The notes under the pieces: model-generated | Told to the model about the DNA's origin: nothing | The model's input: only the letters and a program-made list of their open reading frames with translations | Database searches by the model: none | Position numbers and translations under genes: made by a program | Shown: piece after piece, positions 11,374 to 23,000 of the stretch | How the letters are laid out: each line of letters opens with the position of its first letter | How positions within the stretch are numbered: the stretch's first letter is position 1 | Source of the DNA: Archegozetes longisetosus | Taxonomy: Eukaryota; Arthropoda; Arachnida; Sarcoptiformes; Trhypochthoniidae | DNA length: 64,000 nucleotides | Reading direction: 5' to 3' | NCBI GenBank assembly: GCA_018873245.2 | Contig: JAEMBT020000006.1 | Coordinates: forward strand, 7,461,855-7,525,854

Positions 11374-13544
11374 CACTTTATTTGCTATAATTGATTTCTA
11401 TTGTGAATATTAGGTTTATATAACTATCATTATATTTATGATTGCATAACATCAATACTATATTATGTTTTGATCAATAATTTAATAATCAAAACAATAT
11501 CACTAATCTATAGGTTGACGTTTTTTAAATTCAAATATTCGTACATTACTTTGGAGAATGCGCAGAACTACATAACCTCACATGGTAAATGTTCGTTCTG
11601 TATTTCCTTTAATTTACAAGTCATGTTAGGTATACAAGAGTCATATGGAGCATCCAAACTTACATATTGTATGTCTACGCTACACACCATATCCTCCTAA
11701 CCAAACCTAACTAACTTAACTCATATAGTGATACTGTACCTAATTTAGTTAAATCAGGAGATAACTCGCATAGCACGCTAAGAATGAGAAGTAAGTATGA
11801 GTGCTCCATAAGATTATGTATACCTTAGTTGACGCACAAATCAAAGGAAGTATAGGACGAACATCTACCATCTGATATTGAATTTTACGTTAGTTTCGCG
11901 CGATTTTCAAACAATCTTGAGGTATCCCCTATCTAAACACTTATCACGACATAGCATCTGGATTAATAAAAAAAATCAATAGAGTTGATAACTTCTTTGA
12001 TTTTATGTTTTTCTACAAAATAATCTTTTTCGTAAGAATTTGATAACCCATTTTTCGGAATCTCATGAAGAGCCCCTGAGTTCCTGGTCTTACAGTACAT
12101 TTGCAGCAAGTCATTAGACTTAAGTATGCATTTCCTGTCGTTCGGTGGTCTGTTTCAAATCAGGCTCAGGTTGAGTCTGCATCATTAACAATGATCGTAT
12201 TGCGACCAGGATTTACAATAATGATCTTTTTCAATGAAAACCACTTAAGTAAGAATCGAAAAATATGTCGAAAGGATCAAAAGGATGTTATTTGTAAAAT
12301 GAGTCAAAATTGAGCTCTCTCTTAGTGAGAAAATACGGAGTTGAAAGCCAATGACTTTTTGAGATCAAATATATCGACAAGAGGATTGAAAATTGAAATT
12401 TAATTAATTAATATTAATCCTTTGAACAAAATCAAGAAGATTTAGCTTTATTATGACAACTATGTTTAAAGTACTTATTTAATGGTGAACGCTTAGCTAT
12501 TCGAATAACTTTCAAATAGAAACTCGTGACTATAGCTCATTTACATTGTGCTAAATATTTAGATTAGTTTTATCAAGTTGATTGAGATGTTGCGAATAGT
12601 GATCGAATACACCTTTAATTTATCAAAATGTTGACTAAGTTTTATCGTCTGAAGTAATTTAATAAAGAAACTGAGTTACAGTTATCATTCACTTAGTTTA
12701 TATAAACTTGAAGTATGTCAATATTTGAACAATTTTTATTATATGACATTTGAAGAGCAATTCTCTCGTGAACACTCCTTTTCACACGTATCTCAATTGC
12801 TATGTTTATATAGATTTTCGAGAAATTTCAATTTTTTACGTAATATTTTGGAAAACATACATTGATTCATAACGAACAATGTGTTTGAAGCAGATCTCTT
12901 ACTTTAAAAAATTGAGTCAATCAAATCAAATCAGTAAATTTAATAAGCAATTAAAGCTATGCAGCACTAGTTTAGATTTCCGTTTTTCGAGATCATTAAT
13001 CCCTTCCTCGATATTCGTGGAACAAAGAGCATAGAGTTGGCTTAATTAAGTACGAATCAGTTTCTGAGAGTTGTTTTCTCTTCAACTTTGACGAATATGA
13101 GCCGGTCTTACTTCCATTGAATGATTGATTTCTTGGATAGATTCTTCGAACTTTCTACTTTTGAATCTAGTAATACTAATTACTTATGCGCATGTTAAAG
13201 GTCTAATCAGATTGAATAAACAAATTTTTTATTAATGGAACCAATCTAATTGCATCAAATGACTTGTTAGCTAAACTGTTGTAGCTTAAAAGTTAGTGAG
13301 TCAAGCACTTTTAACTGCATATTTTAAGTTTCTTGTTCGACTTTAAATTTGAATTATATTTTTGGACAGTTCTATAGTAAGCTTGAATTTGAATAATATT
13401 GCTTATTTTTTCTCATTTCTAAATTTTAAGAATTAGTGACTAATTAACTATTTCACATTAACAACTGGATTGGCAAAGTTATTTTCTTGATATAATTCAT
13501 AAGTCAAATACAATTTCTCAACCAATCAGCACTTTATTCCAAGT

Positions 13545-13619
13545 AATTTTAAATTAGCTCAAAAATCATATTTGTTTGAGTTATTCAATCAAATATGTTT
13601 ATTGAGCTAATTTAAAAGT
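13545..13619. other. 75-nt near-perfect hairpin
   Basis: Two 35-nt arms (13545-13579 and 13585-13619) pair at 31 of 35 positions around a 5-nt loop. The size and the scattered single mismatches resemble a microRNA precursor. A tiny palindromic element is equally possible. I do not recognise either arm as a known microRNA, and the sequence fits on either strand. Confidence 0.4.
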
Positions 13620-14583
13620 GTTTTAAAATTTTTCATAAAATATTTATTAGATTGATTAGGTATTGGTTATGAAATATTTTAGAACTAGCCACAATTGAAG
13701 AGATATACTCACTTGATGATTTTAAAATCAGATAACAATTAGAAATGATGAATTGTTATGCGAGAATTTACATCTTTCATTGATATATTACATATTAATA
13801 TAACCATTTCTTATTTGTTTGAACCAAAAGACTGAATTACAATTGAGAATATAGTTGAGATTGATTCGCATCACAGAGAGACTTCTATAGCAACAGTTTT
13901 TCCTTGTTGTTATGCATGCTTTTAATGTCACTTGCTGTAGACATTAAAGAAAACTAAGTTAAAGTCTTTAACTTTTATAAGATGGCAATAATATTGCTAC
14001 GTACGCTTCAATATTTTCAACATATATATGGTTGTTAGGTTTAGATGAAAGATCTCTAGACGCCAAATGCCTAAATTGAAATTTTTGTCCCAAATTAACA
14101 GAAAACAATTGATTGGTGACAGGTAGAAAATCTCAAAAATAGACTATATTCAAGCTTGACCTTAGGTTTGGAGAGCAACTTAAACTATTTGTACACTTGC
14201 TCTTTTCATGAGTAAGAAAAATTTGAGCTAGCCTTTATTCGCTTTTCACTATTGTGTGGACTAACTCTAGCTGACAGCTAGGCTCTAGGCTTGAGAATCG
14301 GCTTTCATTAAAAAAAAAGAAAGGAAAAACTCATTCTTTTTATTGTAAGGTAATATATGCTCGAAACCTGAACTGCATGTCAAAGTTTTGTGAAAATAAA
14401 TTTGAGAAACCAAGACAATCAACACTCCAGTGCAAAGTTGTTGATGTCTATTTGTATCAATTTTAATGAATAGTCCATTTCACAATCAAAATTTTCACAT
14501 GGATTTCAAATTGATTAACGGCTCTTAAGTTCTATCATTTTAAGTTAAATCAAAGTTTTATGATTGGAGCAGTGTCTGGAATA

Positions 14584-14831
14584 AGGGCCTAACGCGCTTT
14601 ATTCTTAAGCCGACCAGATGAAATGAAGTTATTTATTAAAATCAATATATGCTGTAATAAAAAAGTACAATTAACTTATAAAATAACAAAGTTTAATCAT
14701 CAGACTGTAATGAAAGTTGTGTAAAGTGACAGTTTTAGAAGAAACTATATAGCGCATGCCTCATACTAGTAGTTAAATAATATTTGAAATGCACTGCAGT
14801 GCGCAATACTCACCACAGTGCGTTAGGCCCT
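14584..14831. mobile_element. Small TA-flanked inverted-repeat element, 248 bp
   Basis: The ends carry the inverted 12-bp sequence AGGGCCTAACGC (one further base matches two positions on), each next to a TA (14582-14583 and 14832-14833). That arrangement is typical of Tc1/mariner-derived MITEs, which duplicate TA. The inner sequence is unrelated between arms and holds a perfect 12-bp palindrome, GCACTGCAGTGC, at 14791-14802. No coding capacity. Confidence 0.5.
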
Positions 14832-15587
14832 TATTTTATACGCTATAACAATTGTATTAATCAAATGTTAAAGTTTGGAAAATTTATAGACCTATAGATA
14901 TGAGTTGAACTAACATTGTATGGTTCACTGTCTGATTAGAGATTCAAATAGAATTTCATCGAATTGGAATGAATGTGAAATGGGTATTGAATTAGTAAAA
15001 ATGGGCTTGAATCAAATAAAAAACTATTCATCAATTAAATCCCATAGAATTAAATGGAGTTCAAATTTTAATATGAACTGAGATAAAACTTAAAACTTTG
15101 GGATAGGACTGAAAAATGGCACTCACTTAAGTACATATTAAAAACGTTTGTCTGTGAAATGCTTATATATTAAAACCATTATTAAAGTCAATTACGTTTA
15201 TGTCATTTTAAGTCATGAACAAAGCATTATAGAGAAACGTAATCAACTTAATTGATTATAATAACAATTTTAGCATCTTACTAAACACTATAGAAACCCC
15301 TTTTTATGCCTATTTGAACGGAAACCATTTTTCAGTAAAAAATGAGAATAATGTCCTATAGTCTTGTGTTTTGTGACTATTTGCACAATATTTAGACGAA
15401 AACAAAAAGCAATGAATATTCATAGAGTGGTTGGTGACATGCATTGTAATACTTTCTTACAATACCATGTAATGAAATGCAATTCTAATTTTAAAAATTA
15501 ACTAGCATATTACGCAGTGGAATGCATTTGAAATCATTGGATGACAGTAGATCAGATGGTTGAATCAAAGATGGATGTGGGTAACCG

Positions 15588-15599
15588 AACCGCGGTTCG
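15588..15599. repeat. GC-rich perfect palindrome
   Basis: GAACCGCGGTTC is a perfect 12-bp palindrome in otherwise AT-rich DNA. Further GAACC/GGTTC copies lie close by (to about 15660) and again at 15810-15830. It may be a worn end of an old repeat element. Confidence 0.4.
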
Positions 15600-16246
15600 C
15601 AGTGCAGTTCTAATTCATAGAAACCAGAACCTGCTTAGAACCCGAGGAATGCTTTCGCATAATTCTATGAATAAATAAAATTTTCTGATAGCTATAACTC
15701 ATTATTTCAGCTCATTTTGCATCACAGATTGAATTCAACTCTGTATTTATATTAATCATAATCTCTGGCAGTCCAGCTCCAGCTTTTACGTGGGTCTCAG
15801 TTTAATTGCTCGGAACCGCAGAACCATATCATGTAATATTATATGGAATCTTATGCATAAAAATCAATAAGAAAATTCTCTAGTAGCTATGAATCAGGTT
15901 CAGAAAGCGAACAATGGTTTCAGAATATTTTCAAATTATAATTATATTTAATTCTATATAAATGAATGATACATTTTACAGTTATTCACAAACTATTAGT
16001 AGTTAAGTATACAATTACTTGTATAAAAATATTTTTTTCTGATTATTGAAAGATTCAGAGGTAATCGGACGCCTTTAACAGCAGTCACACTGAGGGCCCA
16101 GCAGTGTCTAATTAAAATGTTTGAAAAAAAATTAATAAATAATATGGGAAAATAGTCGTCTTTGAATAAACTAGTATGTAATAATAATAAAAGAAATCAC
16201 TACCACTTGCAGTATTTTACGTTTTAAAACAAGATATGTGGTTGGT

Positions 16247-16262
16247 CCGCGGGTGCCCGCGG
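16247..16262. repeat. GC-only inverted repeat
   Basis: CCGCGGG-TG-CCCGCGG is a perfect 7-bp stem with a 2-bp centre, the most GC-rich spot in this spacer. Its surroundings (GTGCGGTAC) loosely resemble those of the palindrome at 15588. Confidence 0.4.
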
Positions 16263-19200
16263 TGCGGTACTACTCGGTTAGAAACTTGTATGAACATCAT
16301 TAATTTATATGCAATGCATTTATAGATACTCAAAAAATTTGAATAATGTCCTTTCTATGTACTTATTCCATATTATGAAAACGAAAATAGGGTAACACAT
16401 TTCATCGAAACCAACTCAACCTAAACTAACCTAATACGACCTGACCAAAATTCTAACCATTTTACTACCGTTATATCAACCTTTTAGCTATGAAGATGGA
16501 AAGATAACTCGAAGTTTGAAGCCCGAAGTGAAAAGAGCCACTCCGATTAATTTTGATTATCGCGAAAATACACTGGACTGAAAAATCGTAGACAACTCTT
16601 TAGAAATATATAAGTACTAGTAAAGCACCTGTAAAGCATTTTGTTATGCTATGTAATGCTATTTAATGCTATTTAATGCTATACAAAGAGTATACTGTCT
16701 CGCCCTAAAGAAAAGTATTTTTTAAGATATATACTTTTCTGTATAACAAACATTTTTGGTTGGGAGTTGTACTCAACTTAATTATAACATATATGTTTTA
16801 CATGATTGATAGGGTAAGCGTTGAATATGTGCGAATCATGTTCTAACTGTTTATCTCAATAACATGTTTGGTCTATGCGGACTGGTGTATATTTAAAATA
16901 AAAAACGTATACAATCAATCGAAATTTTTGATGGATAATTCGAAAAATATAGAAATTATATCTTATCAATAAATTTAATTGGAATAACTGATTTGATAAT
17001 TGCTCAGTACTTTTCTTATTAAAATCATGTGCGGTTAGAGGTGTGGTTAATTGGCCTGAAATTTCAAGCCCGTTGCTAAATTGAATTATCGGATGGATTG
17101 GGAAAAAGAATTTAGCAATTTTTCAATTCTAATGCCGCTCAGAAAGCAATCAAAATTACTCATTAAGTTGGACTGGTTAGTAATGGAGCTAATGCTAAAA
17201 TATTGCATTAAAAAATGTTTAGAATGAAATGTTTGTGCTATAAATAGTTCGATCTTCAGATTAATTACTGATTGACTTGAAATCAATTTCCTATGATCAG
17301 GAATGTTGAAGAAATAATGATTTAAAGTTTCACATGAATTGTAATGTTTTAAGTTAATTAAACAATTAGTTTCGAAATATTGAACCCCGGATGCATTTGC
17401 TCGTGCACGATAAGATCCTATTAATAATTGTCGTTTTTGTTTTGCAAAGTTTACTTCTGGATTTTGACTGCAGAATTAAACGGATCTTCAAAAGAAGATT
17501 AAGCTGTATTTAAAGATTAATTGATTTCAAGTTGAAAACCTGAAAGCTTTGGACGTTTGAAGAGAAAATACTGAAATACTTTCAAATTATAAATACATTG
17601 AATACCAAATGTCTAGGTATAAAGACTTAATATTCAAAAACAATATTTAACTGGTAATTGAAACGTTTCAAAAGGTCAACATTTTTTCAAACAAGTATTG
17701 AATCCCGTGAGGTTTTATCTCATATTCCGATTGCCATAATGTTATCCCTTTGCCATTTTCCTGTCATGAATAGCTGAGAGCCACAAATATTCAGGTAGAA
17801 TTAGAATAATTCATGCAAAAATTCATGCAAAAATGTGAAAATAACTTTTAATGTAATAGATGAATAGACTGGTGCAATAAGATCTTAAGTGGCATGCTAT
17901 AAAAGCAGAGACTTATCTCCTTATTGCAGAAGTGCTTTGAATAGTTCAGTAGCTTAAAAGCGTTAGAGTATTTTGATTGAATGATTAAATGAAATCAATT
18001 TTCATAAAGAGATAGTGTTATATAGCAGTGGAGTATTCTCTAATTGTCGCTTTTAATGTACTTTTAAAATGTTTAACTTTTCAAGTATTTGTCTGGCGGC
18101 AATTATTTTTAAATAGTTTACATTTGTGTTTAACGTTTATAAAACTATGAGAGCCTGAAAGAAATTCTTTTATGTCTTAAGCTGTTTGAGCTGCATTTGC
18201 ACATTATTTCTCGAACGAAATTCCAAGAACTAAGTATGTTTTGTATTGCTTTGTGCTGTTTAGTATATCCCACCTCTCTCTCTCTCTTTCTCTCTAACTT
18301 TAACTCTTTTAGAGCAGTCTTCCGAGTTGTGAACTTACAATTTAAAAACTTTAAATCTTCAAATTTGTAGTCAATCTTCCAAATAGTTGATCAATTTGAA
18401 TGACTAAAAAAATTGAAAGTTTAATTAAATTTCGATTATAGGTTAACTTAGACTTTGTTACTGTACACCTGTGGGCATGAATTACTGAGAATGAGGTCAA
18501 AAGATTGTTTCTTTTGACTTGTCCCCAACAATATCTAGTGGTCATACAATGTATTCCCATTGTGTTGTGCTATCATTTGAAGCCCTTTCAAAGTTTGCGA
18601 AGTAATTGATTGCTAAATCTGTGTGAGAAGTGGTACGGAATTTATTTGTCAAGCTTTCCAAGCTGAATTGTATGAATGAAAATATTTAATTTTTAATACC
18701 TATATTATTGTATTGCTATGAAATAATAATAGCGTGAATCGAAAGTATTTTTAAATTTTAGGCTAATTGTAATTTCGGTCAGTAATAAAACTTTAGAGGC
18801 TATTTATATGTCGAAACCATAAAACTTAGACTGTTTTAAGTATTTTTCCAAATAAAGTGCAATTCAATTCTAAAAAATTGGAGAAAAGTTCAAGGAATAT
18901 AATTTAAGGAAACGAACAAATCTGTTCCGAGCGAATTGCTATATTTCAGAAATATCCGATATTGAATTACTAGTTGCCAGTTTATACTATACTTTATATA
19001 CCACTGATTTGAGGGTAGGCAACAAATTCTTCGAAAGGCAACTTCTGGGATATTAGTAAAAAAAAGATTTTTTGTATTCCTAGCGATCATGTGTTTAGTG
19101 TATAGTAATATAGGTTTGAAAGTAATAACTAGTTGAATAATGATTCTCTGATCAATATCTTTGATAGAGTGTATTTAATACGTGAAAAAAGCTAGTAATT

Positions 19201-19940
19201 AATATTAAGCTATTTTTTTACATAAGGCGTTCCATCGATGTTTAAAAGTCTTAAGATTTTTTCATATTTACCAGCATTGGATTTATAATTTTCTTTTGTA
19301 ACAACTAATTAAAATTAACCGAATACTGTATTTCTAATTCACGTAATCATAATTTAATGCTATTAGAAAAAATAGAAAAAAGTAATTTTTTGTTCAGAAT
19401 TTTTTACTCAGATCTGTTAGTTGAATACAAATGGAAAAGTGATTGCTTAATCGCTTGATTAAAGATTGAAGCAAGTGGTGAATTAGCGATGCAAATGAAA
19501 CTTCTTTATGGTTGAAGTATTGCAATGAGTGTGCAGTAAAGCAAAGTGTAAGTATTCAGTGAAAGAAGCACTTTGCTGTGCAACCTGTATGTATGGACGT
19601 AGTCAAGGCAGGGCCCACGGGAGGCGTGTACTTTTCCATCGCTCTTTCTCTAAATCTCTAAATCTTTCAACTCAACCACTCAAACTTCTGAATAAGAGTA
19701 AGACTTCATTCAGTAATAACATAGTCAAACAAGTGGTCGTACACCACATACATCAGGTGTTAATGAGATCAACAATTTTGCTCATTTCGATACCCCTTTT
19801 GTGATTTGGTGACCAACAAACTTATTTGTTAAATACTTTCATTAGTTGAGAGTGACTTTAATTTGAAGAAAACTTTTAAACGAACTTCATAACGAAAATT
19901 GTAGTGTTTTAGTAGAAGTTCGGGTAAAGTATCAGTACTT

Positions 19941-20001
19941 ATGATCTGCGAGAATGATTGTGCGTCAAAATATTGATCTTACGACTGAAAGTCTAAGCTA
20001 G
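19941..20001 (+). promoter_or_regulatory. Two overlapping upstream ORFs before cyclin D
   Basis: ATGs at 19941 and 19954 open short frames of 11 and 15 codons that end at 19976 and 20001, 35-60 bp before the cyclin D ATG. If this stretch is in the mRNA leader, scanning ribosomes would meet both first. Vertebrate cyclin D translation is strongly growth-controlled; uORF control here is inference. Confidence 0.35.
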
Positions 20002-20035
20002 TCATACTTTGAACATTAACAAGACTGCCAAAGCA

Positions 20036-23000
20036 ATGGATCTGTTCTGTATTGAAATTAATCAAGAACCACAAGCTTACGGTGACCCAGTCTTCTTAGA
20101 CGACGAAAGGGTCCTAAAAAATCTTATGTATACTGAAGAACGATATATCATCTCTTCATCTTACTTCAAGTGCTTACAAACTGAACTAAAACCTTATATG
20201 AGAAAAGTAGTGGCTAGTTGGATGCTTGAGGTTAGTAACAGGTGTTCAAATGGGTCCCTAGGACTTTCTCAAATAAGACTAACCTAAGGTTAATTTTATC
20301 TTTTTCTTTTCCAAATTCTTTATTGCCTTATTATTTAAATGTTTCAGTGAGAAATTATTTTATTTTCACTAACTCAGACATTCTTTGTTAGAAAATGTGT
20401 ATACTTAATGCTTATTTGTATTATAGAGTTGCTATTAAACTTACTGTACTGTAATAGATGCGGTCTTCACTAAAGATAAAGAACCTCCAATAGGGGAATA
20501 ATAGTTTAATACCATTTCGTTAGTGTTTTTTTTTGTAGAGGATATACTCAAACTTAAGGGCATTAAATAGATCCTAATTGAAATTTTCCATCAGTTTAGT
20601 TAAAACAACAACAAAATCGACAAAATCTGATATCTAAATGGTTAAAGACTTGATTAAAAAATTTTATAAATTAAAAAGCTTTATCTCCGAAAGGAAGAGA
20701 GATATGATATAGACCGAAAATTTGAAACTAATTGACTACAAATAGCTTATTAAGATGAAGTCGATCTTATCAAAAAGCTATATAAATTAGAAATGCTTTA
20801 ATGTAAGAAGTTCTAGACAAAGAAAACAAAGAAACTCTATATGCATGCCACGAATATTATGCTGCATATCAATCGCTTAGTAGAAAATCAATAATTTCAT
20901 TCATTAACAATATGTTCTCCCAAATATCAGACTTTGTATGAGGTCTTGAAAAGCTATAGCCCACTTGTGGTTTTAAAAACGTTTTTATATCAGTATGCTA
21001 ACAATGAATGAATTGGTTAACACGGGTATGAAATTCTTTATAAAGGTTTGCGAAGAAGAGCGATGTCAAGATGAAGTATTTCCACTAGCAATGAATATTT
21101 TGGACCGGTTCTTAGCGATTGTCAAAATTCGTAAAAGTCAATTACAACTACTCGGATCAGTCTGTTTGTTCTTAGCATCTAAATTAAGACAAACACATCC
21201 TCTATCAGCTGAAAAACTAATTTTATACACAGACAGGTCTATCACAATAGACGAATTAATGGTAAGAATTGTCGTTTAAATAAAAGCCAGATTTCGTTTG
21301 TAAGCTATCTGTTAGGATGGTGTGATCATCTGCTTGGCATCTGTTATCAAATAGTTGAGTTCGCAAGCTAGAGCAGCTTTTTTGTGAACTTGTCACATAG
21401 TATGCAGAATGCAATTGCGTGCTTGCATTCCATTAGGAGCAGGTGAACATTACCGTATTAAGAGTCTAGCATTGAGGGCATATTTTTTATTGAATAGGTA
21501 TTTACCTGGTACTACTTACTCACCGGAAGACCGTTCTTATATAAAATATGCAGGACAATAGTGGTGAATAGTATAGAAATGTGGAGATGTATAGCTAGGG
21601 CATGCGACCGGCACCCTTCCACTATTGTCATGAGCGCATTCCATAAGATTTTCCAACCCTCAGGCTTTTGCATCTATCAAAATTATTTTCTCTTCGTTAC
21701 TCACCTGTAATAGTAGTATTACATAAGGCATCGCCTTATGTTGTGAAAAAATCTCAAACACCTTAACCTTAACTTTCGAGTCGAACTGTTTGAATATTAG
21801 ATGAAGAATTTCTTTGAGCAAATACAATAAGCTGAATAACTATAAAGACATAGTTGTGCCATAAGTTATTGTAAAAGTTTATTGATATTAAACATGAAAC
21901 TGAATAGTTTGTGTTACTTATTTCGCAGGGCTGGGAATTATTAGTACTGAGTAGATTGAAGTGGGATTTGGCAGCGATAACGCCTAATGATTTTTTGAAT
22001 ATACTATTGAGACGAATACACAAATGTCCAAAAATCTCTGAGGCCCAGAAGTTAATCAAAAAACATGCACAAACATTCATCGCATTATGTGCTTCAGGTA
22101 AGACACGTAGAGACATTATTCGATAGTTATTTTACTTGACAATTTCATAATTGGCTATAGCGACCAGAAATCATGCTTTCCATCAGATTATAATATGTTG
22201 ACATATTAAAAAGCTTGCAGAATGTAGTAATGAAAGCAAATTAGAAATTGAATTTCAAACAAATCGATGCGCGTGACAGGCAAGTCTTGGACAGGAACGC
22301 GAACCCTTCTTGTTGCTATCGAGAAAGATTAAGCTCACTCATGTACAATACTATATTCTATAAATGTTTGTCGTTTGAAACAGACACAGCTATTGCTTAA
22401 TATCATCAATCAGTTCTAGTGATACATATATAATAAGATAACTCGTCGGCTATTCTCAGACTGGTTTGCAGTTAAGACTTTTTATGAGGTCATGACTGAA
22501 TTCACATATCAATTATTACTTTTTTTCCATCGGAATGAAGTTAAAGTTGTTTTCTGTCGCTTATATAAATATAATTGCGGTGTTTTATATGCCCACAAAG
22601 TAAAGTTAATTTATATAAAATTTTAAAAGGGAATGTGGTATGACTAGTGGTATGCATGATGACTAGGGGTATGTGTGGTGTGGTAGTGGTGGACAAGTAT
22701 GACTAGTCGACTCTAGTTAACTTTTAACTTTTTTAACGAATCTTATTCTTCCATCAAACTACTATCACAAAATCTGACACTACAACATCTAACTCTATCA
22801 ACATATTTATTGCGAAAAATACATGCTTTTATGAAAATTTTCCACTAAGTTTCAAATCAACTCATTTCAAAACTAAACCAATATTTTAGTAGACTTGCCA
22901 TATATAAGTCAGACATCATTTCGACCAAATAACTATTTTTAGATCTCTTTAATTAACTCGATTACATCAAAGTTTGCAATAAATCGGAAAAAACGTGTTC

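Larger units (their letters stand above)
11374..19940. other. Long spacer between Bora and cyclin D
   Basis: About 8.6 kb between the divergent Bora and cyclin D starts with no supported gene. Open frames (for example 12101-12313 and 17086-17286) are short and featureless. A hairpin, a TA-flanked inverted-repeat element and two GC-rich palindromes are listed separately. A CT microsatellite sits at 18271-18295 and a threefold TGCTATTTAA repeat near 16650-16685. Cyclin D promoter and 5' UTR must lie in the right-hand part, possibly with a non-coding first exon. Confidence 0.45.

Noticed and set aside
19529-19804. 91-codon ORF upstream of cyclin D
   Set aside because: Begins without ATG, has no motif and probably lies in the promoter or leader.
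21550-21640. Inverted 10-mers ACAATAGTGG / CCACTATTGT in cyclin D intron 2
   Set aside because: Too short and isolated to call an element.
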